This document shows, one piece after another, positions 4,673 to 7,913 of a stretch of 7,913 nucleotides of DNA. Origin of the DNA: Acetomicrobium sp. UBA3949 (GTDB taxonomy: Bacteria; Synergistota; Synergistia; Synergistales; Acetomicrobiaceae). A program made the position numbers and the translations under genes. Within the stretch, counting starts at the first letter, position 1. Every line of letters begins with the position of its first letter. Location of the stretch: positions 9,759 through 17,671 of the forward strand of contig DGDP01000067.1 in the NCBI GenBank assembly GCA_002385485.1, read 5' to 3'. The notes under the pieces were generated by a model. It saw only the letters and a program-made list of their open reading frames with translations. It made no database searches and was not told the origin of the DNA.

Positions 4673-5827
4673 ATGAGGATAAAAATTGACGACCAAAAAC
4701 TAATTAGAAGCTGGCAAATTACAGAAAGGACCTCCAGAGGACCAAAGACATCGGCTATCCTGTCAGGCATATATGTAAAGGCATATAACAACGATGTTAT
4801 CTTAATGGCGACAGACCTCAAGACATCAATAAAATGTTTAATACACGATGTCACAATTGAGGAAGAAGGAGAATCCATATTTCCAACCAAGGGAGTAGGG
4901 GAGATATTAAAAAAACTATCCCACGGCTTTACTATAGAGGCCACTAACACAAAAGTAACGATCAGGCACGAGAAAAACCAATTCAACTTCACAACCTATC
5001 CTACAGAGGAATTCCCAAAGCTACCCTCTTCGGAATCGGCAAAGCTGGCCTGCCGCATAAAATCGAAAGATCTATCCAGATCGATAAGGGAAGGTTCTTT
5101 TACGGGTTCAACTAATGAAGAATTTCCTCAATACCTATCAAGTGCATTAATTGAATTTAAAAGGAACTCCCTCAAGCTAATTGCCACCGATGGCAAAAGA
5201 CTCTCCCTTTCGGAAGCGGATCTGATGGAAGGATCGACCGAGGAAGATAGTATCTTAATACCCATCAGAGGGATAAATGAGCTTGAGAGGATACTTTCGA
5301 CACTGGATGAAGATAGCCTTATAGAGATATTATATGATGACTCCCAATGTTATTTCAGAGGCGATGATATAGAGCTTTCCATTAGAAGGGTTGAATCTCT
5401 TTTTCCCCCTTACGACAGAATTATATCCTCCGACAGGACTACGTGGATGACGATCGATCGTCAGGCGTTGATAGATTCACTTGAGAAAGTTGAAGTAATA
5501 GTGAGAGATTTCAATAAAGTTATAATAATGGACTTAAAGCCTGCCGGAAATTTGTCGATATCTGCCTTTGCCAAAAACGTTGGAGAGGGTTTCGTCGAAA
5601 TGGCCGCCGAGGTGGATGGAGAACCTCTGAAAGTTGGCTTTAACGTCGCCTATTTATTGCAGGGATTAAAGGCCATAGGGGATTCATCGGTAAGGATGAG
5701 TTTTAATGGTCCTCACGGGCAAATGAGGTTGCAAAAAATAAGCAGCGATAATTTCCTTTACATTCTAATGCCTGTAGTGTTGCCCGAAGAGCTGTTAGGC
5801 GAGGAAGAAGAGGCAGATGTGGTTTAG
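4673..5827 (+). CDS. dnaN: DNA polymerase III sliding clamp, beta subunit
   Basis: The beta clamp is a ring-shaped dimer that holds DNA polymerase III and repair factors on DNA. The 384-residue protein has the three-domain clamp plan (about 1-125, 126-255 and 256-370). Recognisable conserved stretches are MATDLKTSIK (45-54), IATDGKRLSLSE (170-181), FPPYDRII (244-251), FNVAYLLQGLKAI (323-335) and YILMPV (363-368). The usual clamp ends just after the MPM-type motif; here an acidic tail of about 16 residues follows (LPEELLGEEEEADVV). The start is ATG at 4673, 10 nt after AGGAGGG. The last 11 nt overlap recF, and the codons of the Glu run supply recF with its ribosome site, so the two genes are translationally coupled. 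N-terminal residues are more divergent than the rest. Confidence 0.97.
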   Translation: MRIKIDDQKLIRSWQITERTSRGPKTSAILSGIYVKAYNNDVILMATDLKTSIKCLIHDVTIEEEGESIFPTKGVGEILKKLSHGFTIEATNTKVTIRHEKNQFNFTTYPTEEFPKLPSSESAKLACRIKSKDLSRSIREGSFTGSTNEEFPQYLSSALIEFKRNSLKLIATDGKRLSLSEADLMEGSTEEDSILIPIRGINELERILSTLDEDSLIEILYDDSQCYFRGDDIELSIRRVESLFPPYDRIISSDRTTWMTIDRQALIDSLEKVEVIVRDFNKVIIMDLKPAGNLSISAFAKNVGEGFVEMAAEVDGEPLKVGFNVAYLLQGLKAIGDSSVRMSFNGPHGQMRLQKISSDNFLYILMPVVLPEELLGEEEEADVV

Positions 5828-6881
5828 CCAGACCTATTGGCTGAATTATAAAAATTTAAAACCAGTGCGAATATCCTGGCATAAAGGCTTAAATGTCATC
5901 GTAGGACCTAATGCATCGGGAAAGACTAACACGCTTGAGGCTTTGTCCATGCTTTGCGGTTGGGGTCAGGTTCAGCGGGGAAAGCTAAGGGATCTCGTAA
6001 ATTGGGATAGTCGCGGCCAGGCAAAGCTTTATTCGCAATTTGATGGAGAAGAGAACATATCCGTAGTAGTCTCTATACAGGACAAACGAACAATATTGGT
6101 TGCAGGAAAACAATGCAGCGCTTCGACGTTAAGGCTTCATGTTCCCTGCCTATCCTTTTGGAGTGACGACGTTCGGTTGATAGAAGGATCTCCTGCGATC
6201 AGAAGGAATTTCTTAAATCACCTCTGTGCTACTATAGTTCCGCTGTATGCCAGGAGATTATATGACTACAGAAAGCTCCTGCGCCATAAAAATTATATCC
6301 TACGGGCGGGCAGATACGACGATGCTGTGATTAAAGCTATGGCGCCCGTAGCTGCGTGGCTTTGGTCTTACAGAAGAAGCATTGTGGACCTATTAAAGCT
6401 GGGACTTAAAGAGGTATCGTCCCATTTGGTCGAGTTCGACTTTGAGGTCGACATCGAAGAAGGAAACAAGGATTATTATGAAGACCCCTTAGAGGCTTTT
6501 TATGAATCCCTTGCCTTCTTTAAAAAAGAAGAAATTGCCCGAAAAGTTTCCTTGGTGGGACCCCATAGAGACGATTTGAGAATAACGGTAAAGGGAAGGC
6601 CTGCATTTCAGGCCTTAAGCAGAGGGCAGAGAAGAAAACTTGCCGTTGCTTTTATGATGGCATCGGCAAAGGTCGTAGAGTATAAGCTGAAAAGAAGTCC
6701 TATAATATTATTGGACGAGGTGACGGCCGAGCTGGATCAGGAAGGTAAAGAGCAGTTGATAAAGGCGCTTTTTGAGAGCAACTGGCAAGTTATAACTGCC
6801 ACGGCCGATGAACAGTTAGGCTATATTGAGGATTTTCCGGCAAAGGTTTGGCATATATGTCGAGGAGGTTTATCCGCATAG
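5817..6881 (+). CDS. recF: DNA replication and repair protein RecF
   Basis: RecF is an SMC/ABC-type ATPase that acts with RecO and RecR to load RecA at single-strand gaps. The 354 residues are of normal length. Seen: Walker A GPNASGKT (30-37), WSDDVRLIEGSPAIRRNFL (115-133, the family's SPEDLxLVxGxPxxRRxFLD region), GPHRDDL (248-254), the ABC signature LSRGQRRKLAVA (267-278) and Walker B ILLDEVTAELD (297-307), followed by the switch-like region QVITAT (324-329). All ATPase motifs are intact. The start ATG lies inside the end of dnaN, 11 nt before its stop, with GAGG a few bases upstream. Its own stop is immediately followed by the mnmG start. The perfect inverted repeat at 6596-6616 lies inside the gene. 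Confidence 0.97.
   Translation: MWFSQTYWLNYKNLKPVRISWHKGLNVIVGPNASGKTNTLEALSMLCGWGQVQRGKLRDLVNWDSRGQAKLYSQFDGEENISVVVSIQDKRTILVAGKQCSASTLRLHVPCLSFWSDDVRLIEGSPAIRRNFLNHLCATIVPLYARRLYDYRKLLRHKNYILRAGRYDDAVIKAMAPVAAWLWSYRRSIVDLLKLGLKEVSSHLVEFDFEVDIEEGNKDYYEDPLEAFYESLAFFKKEEIARKVSLVGPHRDDLRITVKGRPAFQALSRGQRRKLAVAFMMASAKVVEYKLKRSPIILLDEVTAELDQEGKEQLIKALFESNWQVITATADEQLGYIEDFPAKVWHICRGGLSA
6596..6616. repeat. 8-bp perfect inverted repeat inside recF
   Basis: AAGGCCTG (6596-6603) and CAGGCCTT (6609-6616) are exact reverse complements separated by 5 nt, so the message could form a stable hairpin. It lies just before the ABC signature codons. There is no following T-run, so it is not a standard terminator. 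Confidence 0.7.
6863..6868 (+). promoter_or_regulatory. Ribosome binding site of mnmG
   Basis: AGGAGG inside the recF 3' end lies 13 nt before ATG 6882. An in-frame TAG directly precedes that ATG, so the start cannot lie further upstream. Confidence 0.7.
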
Positions 6882-7913
6882 ATGATATATAAGGACGAAA
6901 GGAATTTCGATGTTATAGTGGTGGGAGCAGGGCATGCCGGATGTGAGGCCGCTTTAGTTTCGGCAAGGATGGGGGCGCGAACCCTGCTTCTTAATTTGTA
7001 TCTGGATAATATTGCATTGATGCCTTGTAATCCCTCGATAGGCGGTCCGGCCAAAGGGCATATTACGAGAGAGATAGACGCCTTGGGCGGAGAACAGGCA
7101 AAGGCAGCCGATGCCTCTACCATTCATATCAGATGGCTGAATACTTCAAAAGGGCCTGCTGTCAGGGCGCTTAGGGTACAGTGCGATTTGTCGGATTACC
7201 ATAAATACATGAGAAATACTTTGGAGACTACAATTAACCTTTATGTCCACCAAGCTCTGGTAACGGACCTTTGGGTCGAGAAGGGAAGGGTTAGAGGGGT
7301 AAAGACATGGTTGGGAGAGGAGTATTATTCTCCTTGCGTGATAATAACCACGGGTCCTTATACGAATGGCAGGGTATTTATAGGTTCGCACAGCTTCCCA
7401 TCGGGGCCACTGGGCCAGATGGCCTCTTTAGAGTTATCAAACTCTTTAAAACGAATAGGTTTCATAACGGGAAGATTGAGAACTGATACCACACCAAGAC
7501 TTCATGCTGATACTATTGATTTTACTTCTTTGACTAAACAGGATTCTGCAGATGAACCATTATGTTTCAGCCACTGGGGGATACCACGTATCTATAGCGG
7601 CTATTCCTGTTATTTGACGAGGTCGACGGGGAAGACGCATGAGATAATAAAGTCCTCTCTTACCCGTTCTCCACTGGCAAAGGGAGAGATAAACAGTCCC
7701 GGGCCCAGATACTGTCCTTCTATTGAAGATAAGGTCATGAGGTTTCCTGAGAAAGAATCTCATCCCATATTTTTAGAGCCCACCTGCCGTCATTCGAAGG
7801 AAATTTATATGCAAAACTTCTCCACAAGCTTGCCCTATGATGTGCAGGTGGAAATGGTAAGAAGCGTTCCAGGATGTGAGAGGGCACACATATTGAGACC
7901 GGGATACGCCATC
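6882..7913 (+). CDS. mnmG: tRNA uridine-5-carboxymethylaminomethyl modification enzyme MnmG (GidA), C-terminus outside window
   Basis: MnmG, with MnmE, adds the aminomethyl or carboxymethylaminomethyl group to wobble uridine 34 of certain tRNAs, using FAD and folate. The 344 visible codons are about 55% of the usual 620 or so residues. Seen: FAD-binding VVGAGHAGCEAA (13-24), MPCNPSIGGPAKG (47-59), EIDALGG (64-70), LNTSKGPAVRALR (86-98), and the family signature PRYCPSIEDKVMRF (275-288). Both conserved cysteines (49 and 278) are present. Other normally invariant positions differ: RTDTTPR (200-206) instead of KTGTPPR, and EPTCRHSKEIY (299-309) where others have EPEG...EVY. The identity is clear, but the protein is divergent. 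The start codon is immediately after the recF stop. Confidence 0.95.
   Translation, partial: MIYKDERNFDVIVVGAGHAGCEAALVSARMGARTLLLNLYLDNIALMPCNPSIGGPAKGHITREIDALGGEQAKAADASTIHIRWLNTSKGPAVRALRVQCDLSDYHKYMRNTLETTINLYVHQALVTDLWVEKGRVRGVKTWLGEEYYSPCVIITTGPYTNGRVFIGSHSFPSGPLGQMASLELSNSLKRIGFITGRLRTDTTPRLHADTIDFTSLTKQDSADEPLCFSHWGIPRIYSGYSCYLTRSTGKTHEIIKSSLTRSPLAKGEINSPGPRYCPSIEDKVMRFPEKESHPIFLEPTCRHSKEIYMQNFSTSLPYDVQVEMVRSVPGCERAHILRPGYAI

Noticed and set aside
4633..4992. 119-codon minus-strand ORF with hydrophobic stretches over dnaN
   Set aside because: It is the antisense shadow of dnaN; the apparent membrane segments come from reversed charged codons and no ribosome site is seen.
1..7913. 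tRNA, rRNA, riboswitch or transposase in the window
   Set aside because: No cloverleaf, conserved rRNA stretch, known aptamer core or transposase motif was seen on either strand.

Overview
The window covers a bacterial chromosomal replication origin and the core genes around it. dnaA, dnaN, recF and mnmG (gidA) lie in this order on the + strand. Rightward of the origin, dnaN-recF-mnmG is a tightly packed operon, with an 11-nt dnaN/recF overlap and 0 nt between recF and mnmG. Base composition is moderately AT-rich by eye. Arg codons are often AGA/AGG, and Shine-Dalgarno (SD) sites are purine-rich with long spacers (10-13 nt). The protein sequences resemble Gram-positive or deep-branching bacterial families. 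Synergistota (for example Acetomicrobium-like organisms) would fit, but this is a guess that could not be checked here.

Layout. Positions 1-956 (minus strand) hold the N-terminal part of an MGDG-synthase/MurG-like glycosyltransferase, cut by the window edge. Positions 959-1975 (minus) hold a DHH/DHHA1 phosphoesterase of the NrnA/NrnB type, ending 2 nt upstream of the glycosyltransferase start; the two form an operon. Divergent from it, with only 42 bp between the start codons, is a PPP-family metallophosphatase (2018-2818, +) that points into the origin. Positions 2819-3119 contain no gene but hold a DnaA-box cluster and an AT-rich stretch. dnaA occupies 3120-4460. Positions 4461-4672 contain no gene but hold more DnaA boxes, a 9-bp-pitch box array, a DnaA-trio-like tract and a strongly AT-rich segment. 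dnaN (4673-5827), recF (5817-6881) and the 5' 344 codons of mnmG (6882-7913, cut by the window edge) follow.

How it fits together. DnaA binds boxes on both sides of its own gene, giving a bipartite origin like that of Bacillus subtilis. The likely unwinding site is the AT-rich segment just before dnaN. The boxes around the dnaA start also suggest autoregulation. DnaN is the sliding clamp, RecF a gap-repair loader, and MnmG a tRNA wobble-uridine modification enzyme. The left side carries two metal-dependent phosphoester hydrolases and a lipid or cell-wall glycosyltransferase.

I found no obviously new multi-gene system; this is mostly conserved core. The most informative signals are the architecture of the origin, the eukaryote-like PPP phosphatase beside it, and several divergent motifs in MnmG and DnaA.
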